From: Alitabrizicola rongguiensis
GTDB lineage: Bacteria; Pseudomonadota; Alphaproteobacteria; Rhodobacterales; Rhodobacteraceae
DNA length: 64,000 nucleotides
Direction: 5' to 3'
NCBI RefSeq assembly: GCF_021491355.1
Contig: NZ_JAKENF010000001.1
Coordinates: forward strand, 620,001-684,000
Position numbers and translations under genes: made by a program. Below, piece after piece: positions 52,861 to 61,888 of the stretch. The notes beneath the pieces are model-generated. The model had not been told where the DNA came from. It made no database searches and saw only the letters and a program-made list of their open reading frames with translations. The stretch's first letter is position 1; every line of letters begins with the position of its first letter.

Positions 52861-54011
52861 ATACCCTGCCCTTTTCCCTTCCCGAAGGTGTCGAGCCCTG
52901 GATGATCTATGCCGGGGCGGCGGCGATCGTGCTCTTGATCCTGATCCTGACACTGCGCGCGGCGGGGCGGTCGGCGAAGATGGCCGAGCCGATGCTGCGC
53001 GAGTTGGGCTGGCTCGGCCAGCGCGTGCAGGGCCTGTCGGACGGGCAGGAGAGGCTGACGGGCGGGCTGGCGGCGGTGTCCGAGGCGCAGGCACTGAGCC
53101 AGACGGCGATGCTGCAACTCATGGAGCGGCGGCTGGCCGAGGTGCAGGCCGCCATGGGCGAAAGCCTGTCGGGGAGCGCGACGCGCACCGCGCGGGGCCT
53201 TGGCGAGTTGCAGCAGCGGCTGGAGATGATCGACCGGGCGCAGGCCAAGATCGAAAAACTCTCGGGCGAGGTGCTGACGCTGCAGGACATCCTGTCGAAC
53301 AAGCAGACGCGCGGCGCCTTCGGCGAGATCCAGTTGCACGACATCGTGCAGAAGGCCCTGCCGCCGGGCAGTTTCACCATGCAGGCGACGCTGTCGAACG
53401 GGAAACGGGCCGACTGCCTGATCCACCTTCCCAACCCGCCGGGGCCGATCGTGATCGACTCGAAGTTCCCGCTCGAGGCCTATGAGGCGTTGCGGCGGGC
53501 CGATACCCCGCAGGCTGTGGCCGAGGCGGGTCGGGCCTTGCGGGCGGCTGTTCGCACTCACCTGAAGGCGATTGCCGAGCGGTATATCCTCGAGGGCGAA
53601 ACGGCAGACGGGGCGATGATGTTCCTGCCCTCGGAAGCGGTCTATGCCGAGTTGCACGCGAACTTCCCCGAGGTGGTGCGCGAGGGCTTCGGCCTGCGCG
53701 TCTGGATCGTCTCCCCCACCACCTGCATGGCGACGCTGAACACGATGCGGGCAATCCTGAAGGACGCGCGGATGCGCGAGCAGGCGGGCGCGATCCGCAA
53801 GGAACTGGCGCTCTTGCATCAGGATGTGGAGCGGCTGGGCGACCGGGTGCAAAACCTCGACCGGCATTTCGGGCAGGCAGCCAAGGATATCGAGGAGATC
53901 AAGATTTCCTCCGACAAAGCCGGGCGGCGGGCGCGTCGGCTGGATGCCTTCGACTTTGACGAGATCGCGCCGGAGGCGGCGCACCTGATCCCGCGGGACG
54001 CCGCCGAATGA
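52857..54011 (+). CDS. rmuC: DNA recombination protein RmuC
   Basis: 384 residues. An N-terminal transmembrane helix ([20 protein letters not shown]), a coiled coil, then the RmuC nuclease-like domain: [32 protein letters not shown] and [10 protein letters not shown]. Limits inversions at short repeats in E. coli; cellular role little known. Between mutL and hutD with ATGA overlaps on both sides. Confidence 0.93.
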   Translation: MNTLPFSLPEGVEPWMIYAGAAAIVLLILILTLRAAGRSAKMAEPMLRELGWLGQRVQGLSDGQERLTGGLAAVSEAQALSQTAMLQLMERRLAEVQAAMGESLSGSATRTARGLGELQQRLEMIDRAQAKIEKLSGEVLTLQDILSNKQTRGAFGEIQLHDIVQKALPPGSFTMQATLSNGKRADCLIHLPNPPGPIVIDSKFPLEAYEALRRADTPQAVAEAGRALRAAVRTHLKAIAERYILEGETADGAMMFLPSEAVYAELHANFPEVVREGFGLRVWIVSPTTCMATLNTMRAILKDARMREQAGAIRKELALLHQDVERLGDRVQNLDRHFGQAAKDIEEIKISSDKAGRRARRLDAFDFDEIAPEAAHLIPRDAAE

Positions 54012-54535
54012 GGCACCTGACCCCGGCCGACTATGTGCGTATGCCCTGGGCCAACGGGCGGGGCGAGACCATCGAGATGCTGAAGGAGGTCGATGCCGAG
54101 GGGCATCTGATCTGGCGGCTGTCGGTGGCGACGGTCAGCGAGGATGGGCCGTTCTCACTTTTCCCCGGCATCGAGCGGGTGCTGACGGTGATCGAAGGAC
54201 CGGGCTTCGACCTGACGGGTGAAGGGATCGCGCTGACCTGTGCGCCGCTCGTGCCTGTGGCTTTCCCCGGCGACGTGCCGACCCGGTCAGAGCGGACCAA
54301 GGGCGCGGTATCGCGCGACCTGAACGTGATGACGGCGCGACGGCTGCCCCGGCCGGAAGTGGCGGTGATCCGCGGCAGGGCGGCACTGGCGGCGAGTGGG
54401 ACGCTTTGCCTTTACGCGCTCGCGCCTTCCGTCGTCGCGGGCGCCTATGTCGCGGCGGGCGATCTGGTGGTCACGGAAGAGCCGGCGGACATCTCGGGGC
54501 TGGTCGTGGCCGCCCGCCTGTTTCGCGGCGAATAG
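54008..54535 (+). CDS. HutD/Ves family protein
   Basis: 175-residue bicupin-like protein. MPWANGRGETIEML and WRLSVATVSEDGPFSLFPGIERVLTVIEG are the HutD/Ves signature. HutD accompanies histidine-utilisation genes elsewhere and has an unresolved regulatory or formylglutamate-related role; no hut genes are near here. It overlaps rmuC by four bases. Confidence 0.9.
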   Translation: MRHLTPADYVRMPWANGRGETIEMLKEVDAEGHLIWRLSVATVSEDGPFSLFPGIERVLTVIEGPGFDLTGEGIALTCAPLVPVAFPGDVPTRSERTKGAVSRDLNVMTARRLPRPEVAVIRGRAALAASGTLCLYALAPSVVAGAYVAAGDLVVTEEPADISGLVVAARLFRGE

Positions 54536-54539
54536 CACA

Positions 54540-55334
54540 TCAGGTCGAAGCGCGGCGCAGCCCCACACCTGCCAACAGCGCGAAAGCGAGCGCGGCGCAG
54601 ACAACGATCGACGGACCGGCGGGCGTATCCTGCCAGAGCGACAAGGCAAGCCCCCCGACTGAGGCAGCCGCGCCGATGATTGAGGCGAGGACGGCCATCG
54701 CCTCGGGTGAACGAGCCACGCCCCGTGCCGCCGCAGCCGGGATGATGAGCATGGCCGCAATCAGCAGTGCGCCCACGACCTTAAGCGCCACCGCCACCAC
54801 GACCGCCAGCGCCAGCGTCAGGATCAGCCGTTCGCGTCGCGGGTCGATCCCGGCGGAGAAGGCCAGATCCTCGTTCAGCGTCGCGGTGAGCAAGCGTGAC
54901 CAGCGCCAAACGATGATCCCAAGCACCAGCGACGCGCCGCCCCAGATGAAGGCGAGATCGGTCTTCGACACGGCAAGGATGTCGCCGAACAGATAGGCCG
55001 ACAGGTCCGTCCTGACGCCGTGGACGAAGCTTATTGCCACAAGGCCGAAGGCCAGCGCCGCATGCGCCAGCGTGCCAAGCGTCGTGTCCATCGCCCAGCC
55101 CTTGCCCGCCAGCACCGAAACGGTGACCGCCATCGCCAGCGCGACGACCAGAGTGCCCAGACCGACCGGCAGGTCCGTCGCCAGCGCCAGAGCCACGCCA
55201 AGGATCGCCGCATGGGCCGTCGCATCGCCGAAATAGGCCATGCGTCGCCAGACGACGAACGACCCAAGCGGCCCGGTTGCCAGCGTCAGCCCGATCCCGG
55301 CCAGCGCCGCACGCATGAGGAAGTCGTCAAGCAT
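54540..55334 (-). CDS. znuB: Zinc ABC transporter permease ZnuB
   Basis: 264 residues, about eight membrane helices of the ABC-3 metal permease family (GPLGSFVVWRRMAYFGDATAHAAILGVALAL is the characteristic first cytoplasmic loop region). Imports zinc with ZnuA and ZnuC. Start overlaps the znuC 3' end by 8 bases. Ends 4 bases from the convergent hutD gene. Confidence 0.95.
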   Translation of the reverse strand: MLDDFLMRAALAGIGLTLATGPLGSFVVWRRMAYFGDATAHAAILGVALALATDLPVGLGTLVVALAMAVTVSVLAGKGWAMDTTLGTLAHAALAFGLVAISFVHGVRTDLSAYLFGDILAVSKTDLAFIWGGASLVLGIIVWRWSRLLTATLNEDLAFSAGIDPRRERLILTLALAVVVAVALKVVGALLIAAMLIIPAAAARGVARSPEAMAVLASIIGAAASVGGLALSLWQDTPAGPSIVVCAALAFALLAGVGLRRAST

Positions 55335-56112
55335 CGCTGGTCACCTTTGCCGGGTGAGGGTCGTGATGGTGGGGCTCGTGCGAATGATCGTGACCATGAT
55401 CATGCGTGTGATCGTGGTCATGCACATGCTGGTAGAGCGCCAGCGCGCCGTGGGTGCCCAGACCGAACAGCGCCCGGTATTCCGGCGCGTTCGACACGAC
55501 ATGCGGCGTGCCTTCGCAGCAGATATGGCCGTTCAGGCAGATCACCCGGTCGGATGCCGCCATGACGACGTGCAGGTCGTGGCTGACCATCAACACCGCC
55601 GCGCCGGTTTCCTTCCGCGCGGCCTCGATCAGGCGATAGAACCCGGCCTCCCCCGGCTGGTCCAGGCCCTGCGTAGGCTCGTCGAGGACAAGGATCTCGG
55701 GTTCGGCCAGCAGGGCACGGGCAAAGAGAACCCGCTGCAATTGCCCGCCCGACAGATCGGTCAACATCCGGTTGGCGGTCTCGGGAACGCCGACCCGCCT
55801 GAGTGCCGCCGCGACTGCTTCTGGCTTCTGGCGTTCTGGCAGCGACAGGAACCTCTGGGCGGTCATTGGGAGCGACCGGTCGATCTGCAGGCGCTGCGGC
55901 ACGTAGCCGATCCTGAGGCCCGACTGGCGGACGACGCTGCCCTCCGCGACCGGCACGATGCCGAGCAGTGCGCGCAGAAGCGTCGATTTCCCCGAACCGT
56001 TCGGACCGACGATGGTCACGATCTCGCCCGGATCCACCTTGAGCGAGACATCGTGCAGAACCTCCGTCTCGCCGAAGCGAACACAGATATTCGCGGCAGA
56101 AAGCAGGCTCAT
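55327..56112 (-). CDS. znuC: Zinc ABC transporter ATPase ZnuC
   Basis: 261 residues. Walker A GPNGSGKST, signature LSGGQLQRVLFARAL and Walker B ILVLDEPTQGLD. The C-terminal ~25 residues are a His/Asp-rich tail that could bind zinc in the cytoplasm. ATG 56112 overlaps the zur stop, giving a zur-znuC-znuB operon. Confidence 0.95.
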   Translation of the reverse strand: MSLLSAANICVRFGETEVLHDVSLKVDPGEIVTIVGPNGSGKSTLLRALLGIVPVAEGSVVRQSGLRIGYVPQRLQIDRSLPMTAQRFLSLPERQKPEAVAAALRRVGVPETANRMLTDLSGGQLQRVLFARALLAEPEILVLDEPTQGLDQPGEAGFYRLIEAARKETGAAVLMVSHDLHVVMAASDRVICLNGHICCEGTPHVVSNAPEYRALFGLGTHGALALYQHVHDHDHTHDHGHDHSHEPHHHDPHPAKVTSDA

Positions 56113-56600
56113 TGCTGTATTGCCTGACAAGAGGGACATAGGCCGAGCGCCTCGATGTTGCTGCGCTCTATAGCGAAGCCGAGAGAGGCCGCAGCCGTAT
56201 CGAGCGCAGCGCGCACATTCTCGGCCGGCGCCTCGGCCACGGCATCGCATCCCCGGCAGATCAGAAAGGCCGGCGCATGGGCCTCGCCCGGATGCATGCA
56301 GGCCGTGAACGCATTGAGCCGGCGGACGCGATGGGCAAGCCCGTTATCGACCAGAAAATCCAGGGCACGATAGGCAACCGGTGGCTGATGGCCGAACCCT
56401 TCAGCGGCAAGCCGCTGCAGCATGTCGTAGGCCCCGATGGCACGATGGGATTCAAGGAGAATTTCCAATGCCCGTCGGCGGACTGGCGTCAAGCGGACGC
56501 CACGCTCGGCCGCAAGGGACTCAGCCCGCGCCATCACGTCGCCCGCGCAATGGGCGTGGTCATGCTCGGCAAAAGCCTGCGCGTCCTGACTGTGTGGCAT
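56109..56600 (-). CDS. zur: Zinc uptake regulator Zur (Fur family)
   Basis: 163 residues. Winged helix (VRLTPVRRRALEILLESHRAIGAYDML) and a dimerisation domain with two CxxC pairs (ICRGCDAV and GLCPSCQ) for structural zinc. Zinc-bound Zur represses uptake and chaperone genes. Placed with znuCB, divergent from znuA across a Zur-like box, so autoregulation is expected. An N-terminal His-rich start (FAEHDHAHCAG) is typical of Zur. Confidence 0.95.
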   Translation of the reverse strand: MPHSQDAQAFAEHDHAHCAGDVMARAESLAAERGVRLTPVRRRALEILLESHRAIGAYDMLQRLAAEGFGHQPPVAYRALDFLVDNGLAHRVRRLNAFTACMHPGEAHAPAFLICRGCDAVAEAPAENVRAALDTAAASLGFAIERSNIEALGLCPSCQAIQQ

Positions 56601-56616
56601 GGGGGCCCCTTGACGT

Positions 56617-56629
56617 GTTACGGTATAAC
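56617..56629. promoter_or_regulatory. Zur-box-like operator between zur and znuA
   Basis: GTTACGGTATAAC has the core GTTA-N5-TAAC seen at 28775-28787, extended to TGTTA / TAACA here. It is centred in the 69-bp divergent gap of the zinc uptake locus, where a Zur site is expected. Confidence 0.8.
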
Positions 56630-56669
56630 ATATGATAAGCCATCTGAATCGAGTCCAGAGGGCACCTCA

Positions 56670-57641
56670 ATGCGTTATATCATATCCGCCGCACTCGCCA
56701 GCATACTGGCCCTTCCCGCCGCGGCCGAGGTGCCACGCGTGGTCACCGACATCCCGCCGGTACAATCGCTGGTCCAGATGGTGATGGGCAATCTGGGCGA
56801 GCCTGCCATGCTGCTCGACAAGGGCGGCAATGCACACGACTTCCAACTGAAGCCGAGCCAGGTCGCAGCCCTCGCGGATGCACAGCTCGTCGTTTGGATC
56901 GGACCGGAGATGACGCCTTGGCTGGACCGTGCGCTGGAGAGTACCTCTACCGAGGCAACCCGTCTTGCCCTTCTTCATTTGCCAGGCGTCCACACGCGCA
57001 GCTACGCCGAAGGCCATGAAGATCATGACCACGAGGAAGCGGCCGCTGGAACGGAGCAGGACCATGCTGCCGAAGAGGAACATGATCACGACGAGGAGGA
57101 AGCCGGGCATCATCATGGCGGCCTCGATCCCCATGCCTGGCTAGACCCGACGAATGCCGAACTCTGGCTGGGCCAGATCGCGGAACAGCTCGCAATTCTC
57201 GACCCCGAAAACGCCGCCAACTACAAGGGAAATGCCACTGCGGCCGCGCAGAAGATCGCAGAGATCGATGCCAGTCTGCGCCTGCAACTGTCGACGATCG
57301 CGGGGAAGCCGTTCGTCGTTTTTCACGATGCCTACGGCTACTTCGCCGAGCACTACGGACTGAACATCGCCGGGTCGGTTTCCGCCGGCGATGCAGCGTC
57401 GCCCGGGGTCGCCCATCTACGCGAGCTGCAGGCCGAACTGGGCAAGGTATCGGGCCTCTGCATCTTTCCCGAGGTGCGCCATGACCCGAAGCTGGTCGAG
57501 GCGATGGCGACCGATACCGGGGCAAGACTGGGGGCTCCCCTTGACCCCGAAGGCGCGGGCGGTGACGTGACGGCCGCAACCTATCCGGACATTCTAACGG
57601 GGATGGCTGCGACGCTTATCGCTTGCCTTGCCACGCCCTGA
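56670..57641 (+). CDS. znuA: Zinc ABC transporter substrate-binding protein ZnuA
   Basis: 323 residues with a signal peptide (ISAALASILALPAAAEV). Periplasmic cluster A-I binding protein: GGNAHDFQLKPSQ and LDPHAWLDP supply metal His ligands, and a His/Asp/Glu-rich loop at about residues 115-149 is the zinc-capture loop of true ZnuA proteins. Divergent from zur. Confidence 0.95.
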   Translation: MRYIISAALASILALPAAAEVPRVVTDIPPVQSLVQMVMGNLGEPAMLLDKGGNAHDFQLKPSQVAALADAQLVVWIGPEMTPWLDRALESTSTEATRLALLHLPGVHTRSYAEGHEDHDHEEAAAGTEQDHAAEEEHDHDEEEAGHHHGGLDPHAWLDPTNAELWLGQIAEQLAILDPENAANYKGNATAAAQKIAEIDASLRLQLSTIAGKPFVVFHDAYGYFAEHYGLNIAGSVSAGDAASPGVAHLRELQAELGKVSGLCIFPEVRHDPKLVEAMATDTGARLGAPLDPEGAGGDVTAATYPDILTGMAATLIACLATP

Positions 57642-57704
57642 CCACAGCTTGACCTCTCCCCTGCTTTGCGATCAGCCTGCGGCGGTGAGCAGAGGAGAGA
57701 CGGG

Positions 57705-58694
57705 ATGTCGGTGGAATTGGGCGACTTCGGCCATGCACAGGACGGTCGGCAGGTTCATGCGATCCGTCTTGTCTCCGATGAGCTGGCAGCGACCATCCTG
57801 ACCCGCGGCGCGGTCCTTCAGGATTTGCGTCTGCAGGGCCTCGATTATTCCCTCACGCTCGGCGGCAACCATATCGCCGCCTATGAGGGCCCGATGGGCT
57901 ACTTTGGCGCCCTTGTCGGCCCGGTGGCGAACCGGATCGCGGGGGCTACGGCAGAGTTCGGCGGCAAGACCTGCCACTTCCCCGCAAACGAGCGCGGCAA
58001 CCTGCTGCATTCCGGGGCACGCGGCCTGCATACCCGCATCTGGACAGTGGACGAGTTGACAGAGGACGCGGTTGGGCTGCGGATCGTGCTGGAAGATGGC
58101 GATGACGGTTTCCCCGGCCGGCGGGAAATCCGCGCCCTGTTCCGGGTAGAAGGCGCGACGCTACACATGGTGCTGACCGCGACCACCGATGCGCCGACGC
58201 TGATGAACCTTGCTAATCATGCCTACTGGAACCTCGATGGCACCGCGACCTATGCCGGACATACGCTCCGGGTCGGGGCCGATCGTTATCTGCCGGTCGA
58301 TGCCGCGCTGATCCCGACCGGCGAGCAGCGCGACGTGTCCGGTGCCTTCGATCTGCGCAAGACCCGAGCGCTGGATCTGAGTGAAGGCTACGACCACAAT
58401 TTCTGCGTCGCAGACGCGCCCCGCGAGCCCACCGAGATCGCAGAACTGACCGGCACCTCTGGCATCCGGATGTCGATCACGACCACCGAGCCGGGTCTGC
58501 AAATCTATTGCGGCGAGCGTCTTTCCACCGCGCCTTGGCCCGGGCATGGCGGCGTGCCCTACGGTGCCTATGCCGGCTTGGCGATGGAGCCTCAGCGCTG
58601 GCCCGATGCGCCGCATCATCCGGCGTTCCCGACGATCACGCTCGCACCGGGCGAGACCTATCGCCAGGACACCCGGTGGAGCTTCAGCCGCTAA
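57705..58694 (+). CDS. Aldose 1-epimerase (galactose mutarotase) family protein
   Basis: 329 residues. Interconverts sugar anomers. Recognisable blocks are GPVANRIAGATAEFGGK, NLANHAYWNLDG (catalytic His) and YCGERLS, with late Glu in LAMEPQRWPDAPHHPAFP. ATG 57705 follows AGGAGA. No sugar catabolic genes adjoin it. Converges on the ureohydrolase with a 3-base gap. Confidence 0.92.
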   Translation: MSVELGDFGHAQDGRQVHAIRLVSDELAATILTRGAVLQDLRLQGLDYSLTLGGNHIAAYEGPMGYFGALVGPVANRIAGATAEFGGKTCHFPANERGNLLHSGARGLHTRIWTVDELTEDAVGLRIVLEDGDDGFPGRREIRALFRVEGATLHMVLTATTDAPTLMNLANHAYWNLDGTATYAGHTLRVGADRYLPVDAALIPTGEQRDVSGAFDLRKTRALDLSEGYDHNFCVADAPREPTEIAELTGTSGIRMSITTTEPGLQIYCGERLSTAPWPGHGGVPYGAYAGLAMEPQRWPDAPHHPAFPTITLAPGETYRQDTRWSFSR

Positions 58695-58697
58695 GGC

Positions 58698-59675
58698 TCA
58701 GACCGTAGCCCGCGCCCCGCGCGCCCAGGCCTTGAGGCAGAGCATCTCGACCGCAAGGATGGCGGCGGCGTTCGACGTCATCTCGGCATGGTCGTAGGGC
58801 GGCGAAACCTCGACCACGTCCATGCCGACGAAATCCATCCCCTTCAGCGCCCGCAGGATCGACAGCGCCTGAAAACTGGTCATGCCACCCGGAACCGGGG
58901 TGCCAGTGCCGGGCGCCGTTGCCGGATCGAGAAAGTCGATATCGAATGTCAGGTAGTTCGGACCCGATCCGAGAGTCTTGCGGATCACATCTGCCACACC
59001 CTCGGCCCCCATCGCATGGACCTGATCGGCATAGAGCACAGTCATTCCATGCGTCCGCTCGCCGTTGAAGCAGGTGCGGATGCCGACCTGCACCGTGCGC
59101 TTGGGGTCGATGATCCCGTCGCGGACCGCGTAATACATCATGCTGCCATGATCGAGCCGGCCGCCCGCATCTTCCTCCACATCGCGATGTGCGTCGAACT
59201 GGACCATGCCAAGCGGCCCATTCTTGGCCGCATGGGCCTTGAGCACCGGATAGGTCGAGAAATGGTCGCCTCCGAGCATCAGCGTATCGGCGCCCGCAGC
59301 AACGATCCCGGCGAAATGTTCTTCAATCGCGGCAGGGATCGCCATCGGTTCGCCCCAGTCGAAGGAGACGTCGCCATAGTCGGTGACCGCCAGCGTATCG
59401 AACGGATCGAAGCGCCAAGGCCAGATCGGCCCCCAGGCATGCTGGGCGCTGGCCCGGCGGATTGACTCGGGCCCGAAGCGCGTGCCGGGGCGGTTGCTGA
59501 CGGTGAGGTCGAGCGGGACACCCGTCACGGCCACATCGACACCTGTCAGGTCGCGAGTGTACTTGCGCCGGTAGAAGCTGAGCGCCCCGGCGTAGCTCGC
59601 CTCGATCAGCGATCCCTTCAGCGCGTCGCGCCGGAACGCGGCATCCGCCAGCGCTTCGCCAACTTCCTTACCCAT
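58698..59675 (-). CDS. speB: Ureohydrolase, agmatinase/SpeB-like
   Basis: 325 residues of the arginase superfamily. The Mn2 ligand blocks are GGDHFSTYPVLK, VQFDAHRDVEEDAGGRLDHG and TFDIDFLDPATAPGTGTPVPGG. The usual assignment is agmatinase, but its position after puuD and the bicupin leaves guanidinobutyrase or another ureide/guanidine substrate open. AGGAAAGG sets the ATG at 59675, 50 bases after the bicupin stop. Confidence 0.85.
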   Translation of the reverse strand: MGKEVGEALADAAFRRDALKGSLIEASYAGALSFYRRKYTRDLTGVDVAVTGVPLDLTVSNRPGTRFGPESIRRASAQHAWGPIWPWRFDPFDTLAVTDYGDVSFDWGEPMAIPAAIEEHFAGIVAAGADTLMLGGDHFSTYPVLKAHAAKNGPLGMVQFDAHRDVEEDAGGRLDHGSMMYYAVRDGIIDPKRTVQVGIRTCFNGERTHGMTVLYADQVHAMGAEGVADVIRKTLGSGPNYLTFDIDFLDPATAPGTGTPVPGGMTSFQALSILRALKGMDFVGMDVVEVSPPYDHAEMTSNAAAILAVEMLCLKAWARGARATV

Positions 59676-59725
59676 TCTGGGATCCTTTCCTGTCTCGCTT
59701 GTCGGAATTGCTCGTTTGTCCGGGG

Positions 59726-60556
59726 CTATGCCCGAGGGCTGAACGTCCAGAACACCTTGCGGACCAGCCCTGTGCTTAACCATGCGTTTGGCGTACCTGC
59801 AGGCAGGAGCAGGGTCTGGCCCGGGCCGAAATGCTGCGTCTGCCCCGCGGCGTCGGTCAGCGAGATCGTGCCCTCGAGGACATGCATCAGTTCGGTATGG
59901 GTAAAGCTGACCTGCTTGCGCTCATAGGCCGTGGCCTGCCAGATGCCGGTGGAAAGCTGCCCGGTCTCGTCTTCGAATGCGTTGTGCGCCCAGGTTTGCG
60001 GCACGGACGAGAGGAGGTTCGTCGCCAGGGGCGGCGAAGCTGGGTCGAGATGTGCCGAAGGATCGATCCGGATGACCCGGCCATTCTGACCGGCAGGCAT
60101 CCGTCCGTCGTCCAGAATGGCAAAGATCTTGCGTACCCGCCCGGCTTGTGCCCACAGGCAGCGGACACCTTTCGGAATGAAGAGCGCATCTCCCGCACGG
60201 AAAACCGTTTCGCGGTCCTCCTCGACGATCACCACCTCACCCTCGACGATCAGCATGAACTCGTGCGCGGACCAGATCATCCAGCGACCGATCGTCGGCC
60301 CGGCCTCCCAGACCCCGACGCCAAGTCCCGCCGCCTTGTCCTCGAACCAGACATGCCCGGACGAGCAGACGTCGCCCGACGACACCACCTCAGCCGATTG
60401 GTCCGGCCAGGGCGCCAGTCCGAGATGCGGTTCAAGCCGCAGGATCGGAGACGATTGCATCTTCATGTTCTGCTGGACCCAGGCCTGATGGCTTTGACAC
60501 TGCGCCAGAGATTGCTGGCCCGGACCGGGCGATGCAAGCTCAGCCGTCGACGCCAC
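59726..60556 (-). CDS. Bicupin (two cupin_3/DUF861 domains), ureide-locus protein
   Basis: 276 residues with two copies of a cupin_3-like domain: around residues 60-150 (GPTIGRWMIWSAHEFMLIVEGE...GDALFIPKGVRCLW) and 195-276 (FTHTELMHVLEGTISLTD...GQTLLLPAGTPNAWL). The bicupin layout and size resemble (S)-ureidoglycine aminohydrolase AllE, and the locus degrades urate, but I cannot match AllE metal ligands with confidence. The GTG at 60556 with AGGAA upstream overlaps puuD by 17 bases; ATG 60466 is an alternative. Confidence 0.75.
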   Translation of the reverse strand: MASTAELASPGPGQQSLAQCQSHQAWVQQNMKMQSSPILRLEPHLGLAPWPDQSAEVVSSGDVCSSGHVWFEDKAAGLGVGVWEAGPTIGRWMIWSAHEFMLIVEGEVVIVEEDRETVFRAGDALFIPKGVRCLWAQAGRVRKIFAILDDGRMPAGQNGRVIRIDPSAHLDPASPPLATNLLSSVPQTWAHNAFEDETGQLSTGIWQATAYERKQVSFTHTELMHVLEGTISLTDAAGQTQHFGPGQTLLLPAGTPNAWLSTGLVRKVFWTFSPRA

Positions 60557-61775
60557 CCGTTCCTGCGGCCTGGAACCAGCGGCGAATGGCCTCCCGCTCG
60601 GCCGGTTCGATGAAGCTTACGTTTGCGGGCGGCATCGCATGGGTCAGCCCGGCCTGCACATAGATCTGCCGTGCCTCATGCGCGATCTGTGCGGGCGTCT
60701 CCAGCACCACGTCCTTAGGCGGCCAGTGGATGCCATCCCAACCTGGCTCGGCCGCATGGCACATCGCACAGCGCCCCTGCACGATGGTGGTGACCTCGTC
60801 GAAACCGGCGGCAGAGGCATAGCGAAGCGCCTCGCCCTGCAAGGCCGCCTCTTCGGGCGCATGCCGCATCGGCGCGGTCGAGAGCCAGGCACAGATAATC
60901 AGCAGGATCGCCGTCGCCGCCCAAGTCCACCACGGAGTGCCCTTGCCCGCATGCATGGTGTTGAAGAAGTGGCGGATCGTCACGCCCATCAGGAAGACAA
61001 GGCTGGCGATCAACCAGTTCCACTCGGTCGCAAAGGCGAGTGGGTAGTGGTTCGACAGCATCATGAAGATGACGGGCAGCGTCAGGTAGTTGTTGTGGGT
61101 GCTGCGTTGCTTGGCGATCTTTCCGTACTTCGGATCGGGCACTCGGCCCGCCTTGAGATCGGCCACCACAATGCGCTGGTTGGGCATGATGATGAAGAAC
61201 ACGTTGGCCGACATGATCGTGGCGGTGAATGCGCCCAGATGCAAAAGCGCCGCGCGGCCCGAGAAGACGTGGGTGTAGAAATAGGCCATGCCCACGAGAA
61301 TCACGTAGAGCAACACCATCAGGCCGGTGGAATTCTCGCCCAGCCGGCTTTTGCAAAGCTGATCGTAGATGATCCAGCCCACCGCGAGCGACCCGGCCGA
61401 GATCAGAACCGCCTGCCAGACATGCAACTCCATCACCTGCGGATCGACCAGATAGAGGTCGGCGCCCAGGTAGTAGACAAGCACCAGCATCGCGAAACCG
61501 GTCAGCCAGGTCGAATAGCTTTCCCATTTGAACCAGGTCAGGTGTTCGGGCAGCCGTTCCGGCGCAACGAGGTATTTCTGTATGTGGTAGAAGCCACCGC
61601 CATGCACCTGCCACTCCTCGCCATGGGCCCCGGCGGGAAGGTCGGGCACCTTCCGCAGGCTCAGGTCCAGCGCGATGAAGTAGAAGGACGAGCCGATCCA
61701 GGCGATGCCGACGATCACATGCGTCCAGCGCACCGCGAATTCGATCCACTCGCTGATCACCACCCAGTCATACAT
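60540..61775 (-). CDS. puuD: Membrane urate hydroxylase PuuD with cytochrome c domain
   Basis: 411 residues. N-terminal ~300: eight or so helices of the urate-oxidase PuuD domain (VRWTHVIVGIAWIGSSFYFIALD, HGGGFYHIQKYLVAPERLP). C-terminal ~80: a cytochrome c with CAMCH (Cys336, Cys339, His340) and a likely Met ligand in THAMPPANVS. Oxidises urate to 5-hydroxyisourate with electrons to the respiratory chain. ATG 61775 fits the GAGAGGG spacing better than ATG 61781. First gene of a minus-strand set with the bicupin and ureohydrolase. Confidence 0.93.
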   Translation of the reverse strand: MYDWVVISEWIEFAVRWTHVIVGIAWIGSSFYFIALDLSLRKVPDLPAGAHGEEWQVHGGGFYHIQKYLVAPERLPEHLTWFKWESYSTWLTGFAMLVLVYYLGADLYLVDPQVMELHVWQAVLISAGSLAVGWIIYDQLCKSRLGENSTGLMVLLYVILVGMAYFYTHVFSGRAALLHLGAFTATIMSANVFFIIMPNQRIVVADLKAGRVPDPKYGKIAKQRSTHNNYLTLPVIFMMLSNHYPLAFATEWNWLIASLVFLMGVTIRHFFNTMHAGKGTPWWTWAATAILLIICAWLSTAPMRHAPEEAALQGEALRYASAAGFDEVTTIVQGRCAMCHAAEPGWDGIHWPPKDVVLETPAQIAHEARQIYVQAGLTHAMPPANVSFIEPAEREAIRRWFQAAGTGGVDG

Positions 61776-61888
61776 GCGCATCGCCCTCTCTTTCGGATGC
61801 AAAACGCTATACCGGGCGCGACTGTCAGGTTAATCCATCAAATGCGGGATCACTTTCAAACCCGCGCAGAGAATGAAACGAGGGCGCG

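Noticed and set aside
51628-53094. Long antisense frame across mutL and rmuC
   Set aside because: Covers the 3' end of mutL and start of rmuC, both well supported; the product is low-complexity Pro/Arg/Ala-rich.
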